Shown piece by piece: positions 9,539-17,605 of a stretch of 64,000 bases of DNA (positions are counted from its first letter, which is position 1; the number at the start of each line of letters is the position of its first letter). The notes beneath the pieces were generated by a model. The model did no database searches. It worked only from the letters and a program-made list of their open reading frames with translations, and was not told the origin of the DNA. This DNA is from Streptomyces sp. NBC_00239 (GTDB taxonomy: Bacteria > Actinomycetota > Actinomycetes > Streptomycetales > Streptomycetaceae), in NCBI RefSeq assembly GCF_036194065.1, contig NZ_CP108095.1, forward strand, positions 3,782,001-3,846,000, in the 5' to 3' direction. The position numbers and the translations under genes were made by a program.

Positions 9539-10519
9539 ATGGACGGTGTGATCCGATTCGAGCATGTGACCAAGCGCTACCCGGACGGGACCACCGCCGT
9601 CGAGGACCTCTCCTTCGAAGTCGCGGAGGGGGAACTGGTCACGCTCGTCGGACCGTCGGGGTGCGGCAAGACGACCACCATGAAGATGGTGAACCGCCTC
9701 ATCGAGCCGACCGGCGGGCGGATCCTGCTGGCCGGCGAGGACATCGCCGCCGCGGACCCCGTGGAGCTGCGGCGCCGGATCGGGTACGTCATCCAGCAGG
9801 TCGGGCTGTTCCCGCACAAGACGGTCCTGGAGAACACCGCGACCGTCCCGCAGCTGCTCGGCGCCGGCCGGGCCAGGGCGCGGGCGCGCGCGGCCGAACT
9901 CCTGGAACTGGTCGGTTTGGACCCCTCGGTGTACGGGAGCCGGTACCCGGAGCAGCTGTCCGGCGGGCAGCGCCAGCGGGTGGGCGTGGCCCGGGCGCTC
10001 GCGGCCGATCCGCCGGTGCTGCTCATGGACGAGCCGTTCGGCGCGGTGGACCCGGTGGTCCGCGAGCGGCTCCAGAACGAGTTCCTGGCGCTGCAGAAAT
10101 CTGTCCGGAAGACGATCCTGCTGGTCACCCACGACCTGGAGGAGGCGGTGCGCCTCGGCGACCGCATCGCGGTCTACGGGCAGGGCACCATCGAGCAGTT
10201 CGCTCCGCCCGCGGAGGTGCTGGCGGCGCCCGCCACCGATTACGTGGCCGGATTCGTCGGCGCGGACCGCGGGCTCAAGCGGCTCGCGGTGACGCCGGTC
10301 GCGGCGGCCGACGTGGAACCGGCGGAGGCCGGGACCGGCCCGGTGCCGGGGACGGAGGTGGCGCTGGGGGTCTCGCTGCGGGAGGCGCTCGCGCTGCTGC
10401 TGCAGGAGGACTCGGGGCGGATCGCGGTGACCGACCCGGAGTCGGGCGAGCGGGTCGGGGTGCTCACCCCGGCGGGCGTGCACCGGGCACTGCGCCGCGC
10501 GGAGCCGCAGGACGCCTGA
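9539..10519 (+). CDS. Osmoprotectant ABC transporter ATP-binding protein
   Basis: A 326-residue OpuCA-type ATPase. It has Walker A GPSGCGKTT, signature LSGGQRQRVGVARALA, Walker B VLLMDEPFGAVDP and H-loop LLVTHDLEEA. The C-terminus (about 240-326) ends in a segment resembling a single CBS-like half (GRIAVTDPESGERVGVLTPA); OpuCA usually has a CBS pair that senses ionic strength, so this part looks shortened. ATG 9539 (MDGVIRFEH) is chosen; GTG 9548 is an alternative. It powers the permease pair encoded divergently. Confidence 0.92.
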   Translation: MDGVIRFEHVTKRYPDGTTAVEDLSFEVAEGELVTLVGPSGCGKTTTMKMVNRLIEPTGGRILLAGEDIAAADPVELRRRIGYVIQQVGLFPHKTVLENTATVPQLLGAGRARARARAAELLELVGLDPSVYGSRYPEQLSGGQRQRVGVARALAADPPVLLMDEPFGAVDPVVRERLQNEFLALQKSVRKTILLVTHDLEEAVRLGDRIAVYGQGTIEQFAPPAEVLAAPATDYVAGFVGADRGLKRLAVTPVAAADVEPAEAGTGPVPGTEVALGVSLREALALLLQEDSGRIAVTDPESGERVGVLTPAGVHRALRRAEPQDA

Positions 10520-10537
10520 CGCGCGCGGGGCGGCCGG

Positions 10538-11647
10538 TCAGGCCTGGAGGCGGCCGCTCAGCCACGCCAGCATCGGCGCGATCTCGCGGCGCCAGGTGTT
10601 GAAGTTGTGGCCGCCGCTGTCGAGGACGATCGAGGAGACGCGGTCCGGGGACTTCACGTCCTTGATGAACTGCTTGGTCGGGCGGAAGTTGTCCTCGCCC
10701 TTCTTGCTGGTGGTCACCAGGAACGAGGTCTTCGTCGGGGCCTTCTGCTTCAGGCTGTGCAGCAGGTCGGCGCGCTGCTTGAGGGCCTTGTCGCCGTGGA
10801 AGAGGTCGCCGGTCGTCGGGTCGTCGGCCGCCTTGTAGTAGGCGGAGAGGCCGACGGCGACGCCGAAGGTGCCGGGGTGGTGGATGCCCATCTTCAGCGC
10901 GCAGTAGCCGCCGGTGGAGTTCCCGACGAAGGCCAGGTTCGCGGGCTTGCCGCCGACCCGGTAGGACTCGCGGACCGCCTGCGGCACGTCCTTGGCGAAG
11001 AACGTCTCGGTCTGCGGGCCGCCGGGGATGTCCACGCACTCGGTGTCGCGCGGCGGCGCCACGGTCGGCCGCATCATCACGAGGATCATCGGCTTCATCT
11101 TGCCCGCCTTGACCTGCTTGTAGGCGGTCATCGGGTAGTCGAGCCCTTTGATCAGGTTCTCTGCGATGCCCGGGAATCCGGTGAGCACGACCGCCGCGGG
11201 AAAGTTCTCCTTGGCGTGCTGCGGCTGGAAGTACTCCGGCGGCAGGTACACGAATCCCGGGGTGGTTATCTTCGAGCGGTCGCCCGCCACCACGACCTTC
11301 TGGATCAGGCCGCCGACCGCCGGATTGGCGCCGCCGGGCACGTCCAGCTTCCGGGTGTCGACCACGCGGATGTCCTTGGCGCCGGCCGAGTGGTCGACGA
11401 CCACGCCCATCTCGGTCTCCTGGCCGAAGAGGTCGGCCCAGGACCCGTAGAAGAGAAACGATTTGTTCGCGCCGAGGCCGATCGCCGAGAACAGGGCCAG
11501 CTGAGTCGCGAGCAGCAGGGCGACCCGGCCGACGACGGCACGCCAGGTGCGGCCCGCCAGCCGCGGCCAGAACCAGACGGTGGCCGCGAAGAGCAGCACA
11601 CCGGCGACGATGGCGAGCGCCAGAACCGTATTGCTGGTGAGACCCAT
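10538..11647 (-). CDS. Membrane-anchored alpha/beta-hydrolase (esterase D/antigen 85-like)
   Basis: A 369-residue protein with two N-terminal hydrophobic helices (VLALAIVAGVLLFAATVWFW and VALLLATQLALFSAIGLG) and an extracellular esterase domain. The nucleophile elbow is GNSTGGYCALKMG, an acidic residue lies downstream, and the histidine is in DSGGHNFNTWRRE. This matches the putative esterase (PF00756) family of S-formylglutathione hydrolases and mycolyltransferases. Its substrate is unknown. It is divergent from the lysyltransferase-like gene. The start MGLTSNTV was chosen because the upstream extension reads as non-protein. Confidence 0.88.
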   Translation of the reverse strand: MGLTSNTVLALAIVAGVLLFAATVWFWPRLAGRTWRAVVGRVALLLATQLALFSAIGLGANKSFLFYGSWADLFGQETEMGVVVDHSAGAKDIRVVDTRKLDVPGGANPAVGGLIQKVVVAGDRSKITTPGFVYLPPEYFQPQHAKENFPAAVVLTGFPGIAENLIKGLDYPMTAYKQVKAGKMKPMILVMMRPTVAPPRDTECVDIPGGPQTETFFAKDVPQAVRESYRVGGKPANLAFVGNSTGGYCALKMGIHHPGTFGVAVGLSAYYKAADDPTTGDLFHGDKALKQRADLLHSLKQKAPTKTSFLVTTSKKGEDNFRPTKQFIKDVKSPDRVSSIVLDSGGHNFNTWRREIAPMLAWLSGRLQA

Positions 11648-11796
11648 GAGCAGTGAGTGACTTTCTGGTGGCGGGTGGAGTTTTTTCTGCCAAAACAGTG
11701 AACCCGCTCCCGGTCTGCGCCGTCCTAGTGGTCGCACATGTCCGGATGCCGCTGTGGCAGCTCGGCCACAGGATCACTTACGGAGTACGGGAAGCG

Positions 11797-13659
11797 ATGT
11801 CTAGCAGGATAGATGGCGATAAGTCGGGACAGGTTCCGCACAAGGTCCGTCGCATCCTCCGCGGGCCACGGCCCGAGTCGGTGCCTTCCCTCGTCGGCAC
11901 GGCGGCCGCCGTCGTCGGTCTCCTCGACATCGCCGCGGGCGTCTTCCCGCGGTTCCGCCACAGCCGCATCCACGCCGTCACCGAGGTGCTGCCCGGCTCC
12001 CTGGGCCCCTTCGCCGCCGCCCTCGCGCTCAGCGCCGGCGTCCTCCTGCTGCTGCTCGCGCACGGGCTCAAGCGCCGCAAGCGCCGCGCCTGGCGGGCCG
12101 CCGTCGTCCTGCTGCCCGCCGGCGCCGTGGCGCAGTTCACCTACCGGCACTCGATCATCGGCGTGCTCATCGCCGCGGCCCTGCTCGCGCTGCTCCTGCG
12201 CCACCAGGGTGAATTCGACGCGCTGCCCGACCCGCGCAGCCGCTGGAAGGCCCTCGCCAACTTCGTCCTGCTGAGCGCCGGCTCCATCGGCCTGGGCCTG
12301 GTCATCGTCAACTCCCACCCCGGCCGGGTGATCGGCAACCCCGGCATCGCCGAGCAGATCACCCACGTCGTCTACGGGCTCTTCGGCTTCGAAGGCCCGG
12401 TCGACTACGCCGGCCGGGTGTCCTGGACCGTCGGCTACTCCCTCGGCGCGCTCGGCATGCTGACCGCCATCACCACCATCTACCTGGCCTTCCGCCCCGA
12501 GCACCCGGCCGCCCGGCTCACCGCCGAGGACGAGGCCCGGCTGCGCGAGCTGCTCGCCCGGCACGGCGGCCGCGACTCCCTCGGCCACTTCGCCCTGCGC
12601 CACGACAAGGCCGTCGTCTTCTCCCCCAGCGGCAAGGCAGCCGTCACCTACCGCGTGGTCTCCGGCGTGATGCTCGCCTCCGGCGACCCGATCGGCGACG
12701 TCGAGGCCTGGCCCGGCGCGATCGAGCGGTTCATGGACGAGGCCAAGGCCCACTCCTGGACCCCCGCCGTCATGGGCTGCAGCGAGACCGGCGGCGAGGT
12801 GTGGACCCGCGAGACCGGCCTCGACGCCCTGGAGCTCGGCGACGAGGCCATCGTCGACGTCGCGGACTTCTCCCTCAGCGGCCGCGCGATGCGCAACGTC
12901 CGCCAGATGGTCAAGCGCATCGAGCGCAACGGCTACACCACCAAGGTCCGCCGGGTCAGCGAGCTCGACGAGACCGAGCTGGCGCACGTACGGGCCGCGG
13001 CCTCCGCCTGGCGCGGCACCGACACCGAGCGCGGCTTCTCCATGGCCCTGGGCCGCGTCGGCGAGCCCGGCGACGGCGACTGCATCATCGCCACCGCCCA
13101 CCGGGCCGCCGAAGAGGGCGACCCCGCCTCCCCGTACGGCGACCTGAAGGCCGTCCTGCACTTCGTTCCGTGGGGCCCGGACGGCATGTCCCTCGACCTC
13201 ATGCGCCGCGACCGCGCCGCCGACCCCGGCATGAACGAGCTGCTGATCTGCGCCGCCCTGCAGGCCGCCCCCGGCCTGCGGATCGAGAAGGTCTCCCTCA
13301 ACTTCGCGATGTTCCGCTCGGCCCTGGCCCGCGGCGAGAAGATCGGCGCCGGCCCCGTCCTGCGGATGTGGCGCGGCCTGCTGGTCTTCCTGTCCCGCTG
13401 GTTCCAGATCGAGTCGCTCTACAAGTTCAACGCGAAGTTCCGCCCCCGCTGGGAACCCCGCTTCGTGGTCTTCCGCACCACCCGCGACCTGCCCCGCATC
13501 GGCTTCGCCGCCATGCAGGCCGAGGGCTTCGTCACGCTGGCCCTGCCCCGGCTGCTGTCCCGCCGCTCCGGCCCCAAGCAGCGGCCCTGCGCCCACGCCG
13601 CCCTCACCCCCGCCAAGGTCGTGGCCCCGGCCGGCGAGCGCGAGATCCGCGCTGCATGA
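11797..13659 (+). CDS. Phosphatidylglycerol lysyltransferase-like membrane protein (MprF/LysX-type)
   Basis: A 620-residue protein. The N-terminal third holds several membrane helices (LVGTAAAVVGLLDIAAGVF; FAAALALSAGVLLLLLAHGL; VLIAAALLALLL). The C-terminal half is a DUF2156 aminoacyl-transferase domain of the FPG synthase family (SGVMLASGDPIGDVEAWPGA, then GCSETGGEVWTRETGLDALE). These enzymes move an amino acid from aminoacyl-tRNA to phosphatidylglycerol and change surface charge. No lysyl-tRNA synthetase domain is attached, unlike mycobacterial LysX. The start at 11797 (MSSRIDGDKS) is inferred; it lies 149 bp from the divergent esterase. Confidence 0.85.
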   Translation: MSSRIDGDKSGQVPHKVRRILRGPRPESVPSLVGTAAAVVGLLDIAAGVFPRFRHSRIHAVTEVLPGSLGPFAAALALSAGVLLLLLAHGLKRRKRRAWRAAVVLLPAGAVAQFTYRHSIIGVLIAAALLALLLRHQGEFDALPDPRSRWKALANFVLLSAGSIGLGLVIVNSHPGRVIGNPGIAEQITHVVYGLFGFEGPVDYAGRVSWTVGYSLGALGMLTAITTIYLAFRPEHPAARLTAEDEARLRELLARHGGRDSLGHFALRHDKAVVFSPSGKAAVTYRVVSGVMLASGDPIGDVEAWPGAIERFMDEAKAHSWTPAVMGCSETGGEVWTRETGLDALELGDEAIVDVADFSLSGRAMRNVRQMVKRIERNGYTTKVRRVSELDETELAHVRAAASAWRGTDTERGFSMALGRVGEPGDGDCIIATAHRAAEEGDPASPYGDLKAVLHFVPWGPDGMSLDLMRRDRAADPGMNELLICAALQAAPGLRIEKVSLNFAMFRSALARGEKIGAGPVLRMWRGLLVFLSRWFQIESLYKFNAKFRPRWEPRFVVFRTTRDLPRIGFAAMQAEGFVTLALPRLLSRRSGPKQRPCAHAALTPAKVVAPAGEREIRAA

Positions 13660-13689
13660 CCCACGGCGCCCGGCCCTACCCTTGATGCC

Positions 13690-14565
13690 ATGAACACGTT
13701 GCGCGGTGCAGGCATCGCCAGGGGCCGGGTCGAGGGACTGCCGGACTGGGACCGCTGTGCGGTGATGGGGGTCGTCAACGTGACCCCCGACTCCTTCTCC
13801 GACGGCGGCCGCTGGTTCGACACCGGCGCCGCCGTCAAGCGCGGCCTGGAACTGGTCGCCCAGGGCGCCGACCTCGTCGACGTCGGCGGCGAGTCCACCC
13901 GCCCCGGCGCCAGCCGCGTCGACCTCGACGAAGAGCTGCGCCGGGTCGTCCCGGTGGTCCGCGGCCTCGCCTCCGAGGGCGTCACCGTCTCCGTCGACAC
14001 CATGCGCGCGGCCGTCGCCGAGCAGGCGGTGGCCGCCGGAGCGGCCCTGGTCAACGACGTCAGCGGCGGCCTCGCGGACCCCGCCATGATCCCCGCCGTC
14101 GCCACCGCGCAGGTGCCCTTCGTGGTGATGCACTGGCGCGGCTTCAGCGCCGACATGAACAGCCGGGCCGTCTACCGCGACGTCGTCGCCGAGGTAGCCG
14201 ACGAGCTGCGGGCCCGGATGGACGCCGTCATCGAGGGCGGCATCGCCCCCGAGCGCCTCCTCGTGGACCCCGGCCTCGGCTTCGCCAAGGACGCCGAACA
14301 CGACCTCGCGCTGCTGGCCCGGCTCGGCGAGCTGCGCGCGCTGGGCCGCCCCCTCCTGGTGGCCGCCTCCCGCAAGCGCTTCCTCGGCCGGGTACTGGCC
14401 GGCACCCCCGGCGGCACCCCGCCGCCCGCCCGCGAACGCGACGCCGCGACCGCCGCCGTCTCCGCGATCGCCGCCCACGAGGGCGCCTGGGCCGTCCGCG
14501 TCCACGAGGTACGGGCCACCGCCGACGCGGTCCGCGTGGCCCGGGCCGTCGAGGGCGCCCGGTGA
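13690..14565 (+). CDS. folP: Dihydropteroate synthase
   Basis: A 291-residue TIM-barrel enzyme that joins p-aminobenzoate to dihydropterin pyrophosphate in folate synthesis, the sulfonamide target. Diagnostic motifs in order: MGVVNVTPDSFSDGGRW, DVGGESTRPGA, VSVDTMRAAVAEQAV with LVNDVSGG, FVVMHWRG, LLVDPGLGFAKDAEHD and LLVAASRKRFLG. It heads a folate run with an NTF2-like gene, folB and folK; folE is nearby on the other strand. Its stop overlaps the next start (GTGA). Confidence 0.96.
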   Translation: MNTLRGAGIARGRVEGLPDWDRCAVMGVVNVTPDSFSDGGRWFDTGAAVKRGLELVAQGADLVDVGGESTRPGASRVDLDEELRRVVPVVRGLASEGVTVSVDTMRAAVAEQAVAAGAALVNDVSGGLADPAMIPAVATAQVPFVVMHWRGFSADMNSRAVYRDVVAEVADELRARMDAVIEGGIAPERLLVDPGLGFAKDAEHDLALLARLGELRALGRPLLVAASRKRFLGRVLAGTPGGTPPPARERDAATAAVSAIAAHEGAWAVRVHEVRATADAVRVARAVEGAR

Positions 14566-15011
14566 CCCGGAGACGTTCCGAGGCCGAGGCCGTCGAACAG
14601 CTCAACACGGCCTTCTACGACGCACTGGAACGCGGCGACTTCGACGAGCTGTCCGCGCTCTGGCTCGACGACGAGATCTCCTGCGTGCACCCCGGCTGGC
14701 CGGTCCTGTCCGGCCGCGGCGAGGTGCTGCGCTCGTACGCGCTGATCATGGCGAACACCGAGTACATCCAGTTCTTCCTCACCGACACCAAGGTCACCGT
14801 GATCGGCGACAGCGCGGTCGTCACGTGCACGGAGAACATCCTCAGCGGCGGCCCCGCCGAGGACGGCGGCGAGCTGGGCCCGCTCGTGGGCCAGCTCGTG
14901 GTCGCCACGAATGTGTTCCGGCGCACACCCGAGGGCTGGCGCATCTGGTCCCACCACGGCTCGCCCGTACTGGCGGACTCCGACGACGACGAGGACGAGC
15001 CCGGGAGCTGA
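14562..15011 (+). CDS. NTF2-like (SnoaL) domain protein in the folate operon
   Basis: A 149-residue protein with one NTF2-like fold: helix EAVEQLNTAFYDALERGDFD, WLDDEISCVHPGWPVLSG, then beta strands ending TPEGWRIWSHHGSPVL. It belongs to the nuclear transport factor 2 superfamily commonly found between folP and folB in actinomycetes. The GTG start overlaps the folP stop, so translation is coupled. The role in folate metabolism is unknown; a binding or small-ligand role is possible. The tail is very acidic (DSDDDEDEPGS). Confidence 0.88.
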   Translation: MTRRRSEAEAVEQLNTAFYDALERGDFDELSALWLDDEISCVHPGWPVLSGRGEVLRSYALIMANTEYIQFFLTDTKVTVIGDSAVVTCTENILSGGPAEDGGELGPLVGQLVVATNVFRRTPEGWRIWSHHGSPVLADSDDDEDEPGS

Positions 15012-15307
15012 CGGGCACCCCGGCGCGCGCCCGGGGCCGGGGCGCCGCAAGGGCCCGGCCCCGCGGACGGCCTCCGGCCGGCGGGCCGGCGGGCGCCCCG
15101 CGGCCCGCCCCGGCCACCCTGCGGAAGCCTGGCCTCCGCCCCCGGCAGAACACCCGATCCCGAGGCGCGGAGCCGCCCTCGGCCACCCCATGGGCGACCG
15201 ATGTCATGGCTCGCAGGTAAATTCGAAGGAGGACGACGCCGACCGCACTCGGCGTAGGCCCATGGGACCGGGGAGCCCCGGACCCGGAAGTACCTACGAA
15301 AGCAGGA
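15012..15307 (+). other. Intergenic stretch upstream of folB
   Basis: About 296 bp without a convincing gene. It begins with GC-rich self-complementary sequence (candidate terminator or leader structure, 15020-15110). It continues with a less GC-rich part near 15195-15240 that contains an 18-codon reading frame (15201-15257, MSWLAGKFEG...) and a GGAGG purine tract that serves no gene. A promoter or leader for folB/folK is the likely content. Confidence 0.35.
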
Positions 15308-15676
15308 GTGATTCGCGTGGATCGTGTCGCACTGCGCGGCCTCAAGGCCCGCGGGCACCATGGCGTCTTCCCCCGGGAGCGCGAGGAAGGCCAGACCTTC
15401 ATCGTCGACCTGGTGCTGCACATCGACACCCGCCCCGCGGCGGCCGACGACGACCTGGCCAAGACCGTCCACTACGGCGTCGTCGCCGAGGAGGTCGTCG
15501 ACGTGGTCCAGGGCGAGCCGGTCGACCTTATCGAGACCCTGGCCGAACGCATCGCCCAGCAGTGCCTGAAGCACGAGGCGGTCGCCCAGGTCGAGGTGGT
15601 CGTCCACAAGCCGGACGCCCCGATCACGGTGCCGTTCGACGACGTGACCATCACGATCACCCGGAGCCGCGCATGA
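15308..15676 (+). CDS. folB: Dihydroneopterin aldolase
   Basis: A 122-residue enzyme that cleaves dihydroneopterin to hydroxymethyldihydropterin and glycolaldehyde. Motifs: DRVALRGLKARGHHGVFPRE near the N-terminus, VDLVLHIDTRPAAADDDLAK with VHYGVVAEEV, then VDLIETLAERIA and VEVVVHKPDAPI. Length matches the family, which forms octamers. GTG 15308 is preceded by AGCAGGAG; GTG 15317 is an alternative. Its stop overlaps the folK start by ATGA. Confidence 0.95.
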   Translation: MIRVDRVALRGLKARGHHGVFPREREEGQTFIVDLVLHIDTRPAAADDDLAKTVHYGVVAEEVVDVVQGEPVDLIETLAERIAQQCLKHEAVAQVEVVVHKPDAPITVPFDDVTITITRSRA

Positions 15677-16281
15677 ACAACGGTCTGAACGCCCAGAGCG
15701 ACCCGACCGTACAGCCCGTACCCGCCTCCGTCGTGGAGGCCGTGGACGCGGCCGACGTCACCCTGTCCAACCCGAAGTGGGCCGTCATCGCCCTCGGCGC
15801 GAACCTCGGCAACCGCCTGGACACCCTCCAGGGCGCCATCGACGCCCTCGGGGACACCCCGGGCATGCGGGTCAAGGCCGTCTCCCCCGTGTACGAGACG
15901 GAGCCCTGGGGCGTCGAGCCCGGCTCCCAGCCGTCGTACTTCAACGCGGTCGTCGTCGTGAAGACCACGCTGCCCCCCGGCTCGCTCCTGGAGCGCGGAC
16001 AGGCCATCGAAGAGGCCTTCGACCGGGTCCGCGAGGAGCGCTGGGGACCGCGCACCATCGACGTGGACATCGTGACCTACGCGGACGTGGTCTCCGACGA
16101 CCCCGTCCTCACCCTCCCGCACCCGCGCGCCCACCAGCGCGCCTTCGTGCTGGCCCCCTGGAACGACGTCCAGCCGGAAGCCCAGCTCCCCGGCCACGGC
16201 CCGGTCGCCACCCTCCTCGCGGCCCTCGACACCACCGTCGTCACGCCGCGCCCCGACCTGGAACTCCGCCTGCCGGAGTAG
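15673..16281 (+). CDS. folK: 6-hydroxymethyl-dihydropterin pyrophosphokinase
   Basis: A 202-residue HPPK that uses ATP to pyrophosphorylate the pterin for FolP. Motifs: VIALGANLGNRLDTLQGAID, YETEPWGVEPGSQPSYFNAV, EERWGPRTIDVDIVTY with the Mg-binding aspartates, and LPHPRAHQRAFVLAPW. It carries about 35 extra residues at the N-terminus compared with E. coli FolK. ATG 15673 overlaps the folB TGA, supporting this start and coupled translation. Confidence 0.95.
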   Translation: MNNGLNAQSDPTVQPVPASVVEAVDAADVTLSNPKWAVIALGANLGNRLDTLQGAIDALGDTPGMRVKAVSPVYETEPWGVEPGSQPSYFNAVVVVKTTLPPGSLLERGQAIEEAFDRVREERWGPRTIDVDIVTYADVVSDDPVLTLPHPRAHQRAFVLAPWNDVQPEAQLPGHGPVATLLAALDTTVVTPRPDLELRLPE

Positions 16282-16330
16282 TCGTTAGTAGCCTGTTCAC
16301 TGCGAGTCGCCGAAAGTGGGGAACAGGCAC

Positions 16331-16825
16331 GTGAAGCAATTGAGGCCGGTCGTCCTCACCGGGATCTTCCTGATCGCCGGAGTCCTGTCGTGGGCGGGCG
16401 CGAAGCTGTGGAACGCCCACGGCACGCTGCCCGGGGTGCCGCTGGCGGCGCCCATCGTGCTGGCCGTGATCGCGGTCGTCCTGCTGGCGACCGCGCTCTC
16501 GCTGCGCTCGCGGCTCAAGGCCCAGCGGGAGCGGCGGCCGGGCGCCAAGGGCGTGGAGCCGCTGATGGCGGCCCGGTCGGTGGTCTTCGGGCAGTCCAGC
16601 GCGCTGGTCGCGGCCCTCGTGGCGGGCATGTACGGCGGCACCGGGCTCTTCCTGGTCCTCGACGGCCTCGACGTACCGGCCCGCCGCGACCAGGCCGTCT
16701 ACGCCGGCTTCGCGGTCCTCGCGGGCGCCTGCGTCATCGCGGCGGCCCTCTTCCTGGAGCGCGTCTGCAAGCTTCCCGAAGACCCCGACGACTCCCCGCC
16801 CACCACCACCCGCGCCCGCGCCTGA
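16331..16825 (+). CDS. DUF3180 membrane protein
   Basis: A 164-residue protein with four predicted membrane helices: VVLTGIFLIAGVLSWAGAKL, PIVLAVIAVVLLATALSL, ALVAALVAGMYGGTGLFLVL and AVYAGFAVLAGACVIAAALF. This is the layout of DUF3180, a family found next to folK across actinobacteria. GTG 16331 is chosen because GTGGGGAACAGGCAC gives a purine-rich site before it; GTG 16316 would add five residues. Function unknown; its position suggests it is cotranscribed with the folate genes. Confidence 0.85.
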   Translation: MKQLRPVVLTGIFLIAGVLSWAGAKLWNAHGTLPGVPLAAPIVLAVIAVVLLATALSLRSRLKAQRERRPGAKGVEPLMAARSVVFGQSSALVAALVAGMYGGTGLFLVLDGLDVPARRDQAVYAGFAVLAGACVIAAALFLERVCKLPEDPDDSPPTTTRARA

Positions 16826-16871
16826 GCGGCGGCGGGGCTTACCGGGCGTCCTCGCCCGCTGTGGGGCGGGG

Positions 16872-17477
16872 TCAGCGGGCCATGATGAGGCTCATGGCCT
16901 CGTTGCGGGTCGCGGGGTCGCGGAGCTGGCCGCGGACCGCCGAGGTGATGGTCTTCGCGCCGGGCTTGCGGACTCCGCGCATGGTCATGCACATGTGCTC
17001 GCACTCGATGACCACGATCACGCCGCGCGGCTCCAGGATCTCCATCAGGGAGTCCGCGATCTGCGTGGTCAGGCGCTCCTGGACCTGGGGGCGGCGGGCG
17101 AAGACGTCCACCAGCCGGGCCAGCTTCGACAGGCCGGTGATCTTGCCGTCGGTGGACGGGATGTAGCCGACGTGCGCGACGCCGTGGAACGGCACGAGGT
17201 GGTGCTCACAGGAGGACATGACCTCGATGTCCTTGACCAGCACCATCTCGTCGTGGCCGAGGTCGAACGTCGTGGTCAGCACCTCTTCGGGCTTCTGCCA
17301 CAGGCCGCCGAATATCTCCCTGTACGCCCGGGCCACGCGGGCCGGTGTCTCCTGGAGACCTTCGCGGTCCGGGTCTTCACCGACCGCGATGAGGAGCTCA
17401 CGAACGGCGGCCTCGGCGCGCTTCTCGTCGAACTCGCCGATCGTGCCCTCGCCGTCCAGAGTCACTGGGTCGGTCAT
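16872..17477 (-). CDS. folE: GTP cyclohydrolase I
   Basis: A 201-residue enzyme converting GTP to dihydroneopterin triphosphate, the first folate step. Zinc ligands are in [12 protein letters not shown] and in [16 protein letters not shown]; the pterin-binding [20 protein letters not shown] is intact. ATG 17477 (MTDPVTL) is chosen, with GAGGCACAG before it; upstream in-frame ATGs would add a basic, unconserved tail. It lies convergent to the folP-folK operon, downstream of the ftsH terminator. Confidence 0.95.
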   Translation of the reverse strand: MTDPVTLDGEGTIGEFDEKRAEAAVRELLIAVGEDPDREGLQETPARVARAYREIFGGLWQKPEEVLTTTFDLGHDEMVLVKDIEVMSSCEHHLVPFHGVAHVGYIPSTDGKITGLSKLARLVDVFARRPQVQERLTTQIADSLMEILEPRGVIVVIECEHMCMTMRGVRKPGAKTITSAVRGQLRDPATRNEAMSLIMAR

Positions 17478-17508
17478 CTGTGCCTCGTTCCTGTGTTCCG
17501 TGCGCATG

Positions 17509-17531
17509 TTCGTACGCAAGTTTCGTACGCA
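17509..17531. repeat. Direct repeat TTCGTACGCA upstream of folE
   Basis: Two copies of TTCGTACGCA, 13 bp apart, lie 32-54 bp upstream of the folE start and just downstream of the ftsH terminator hairpin. They could be a binding site for a folE regulator or part of its promoter. No known motif is recognised. Confidence 0.4.
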
Positions 17532-17540
17532 TGCGAAAGT

Positions 17541-17576
17541 GCCGCGCCCCCCAGGCTAGAACCTGGGGGGCGCGGC
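17541..17576 (-). terminator. ftsH terminator
   Basis: A perfect 15-bp inverted repeat (GCCGCGCCCCCCAGG, 6-nt loop, complement), followed on the minus strand by CACTTTCG. It lies 30 bp after the ftsH stop and about 65 bp before the folE start, so it ends ftsH transcripts. Confidence 0.8.
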
Positions 17577-17605
17577 ATCCATTCCGGGCTGTCCGGGACC
17601 GGTGA

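Noticed and set aside
11725..14505. A 926-codon open frame on the minus strand
   Set aside because: It is fully antisense to the lysyltransferase-like and folP genes, has no domain, and reads as Gly/Ala/Val/Asp-rich translation of the third-position GC bias.
15012..15200. A riboswitch or structured RNA upstream of folB
   Set aside because: The GC-rich pairing seen is not specific; no known folate (THF) riboswitch core could be recognised by eye.
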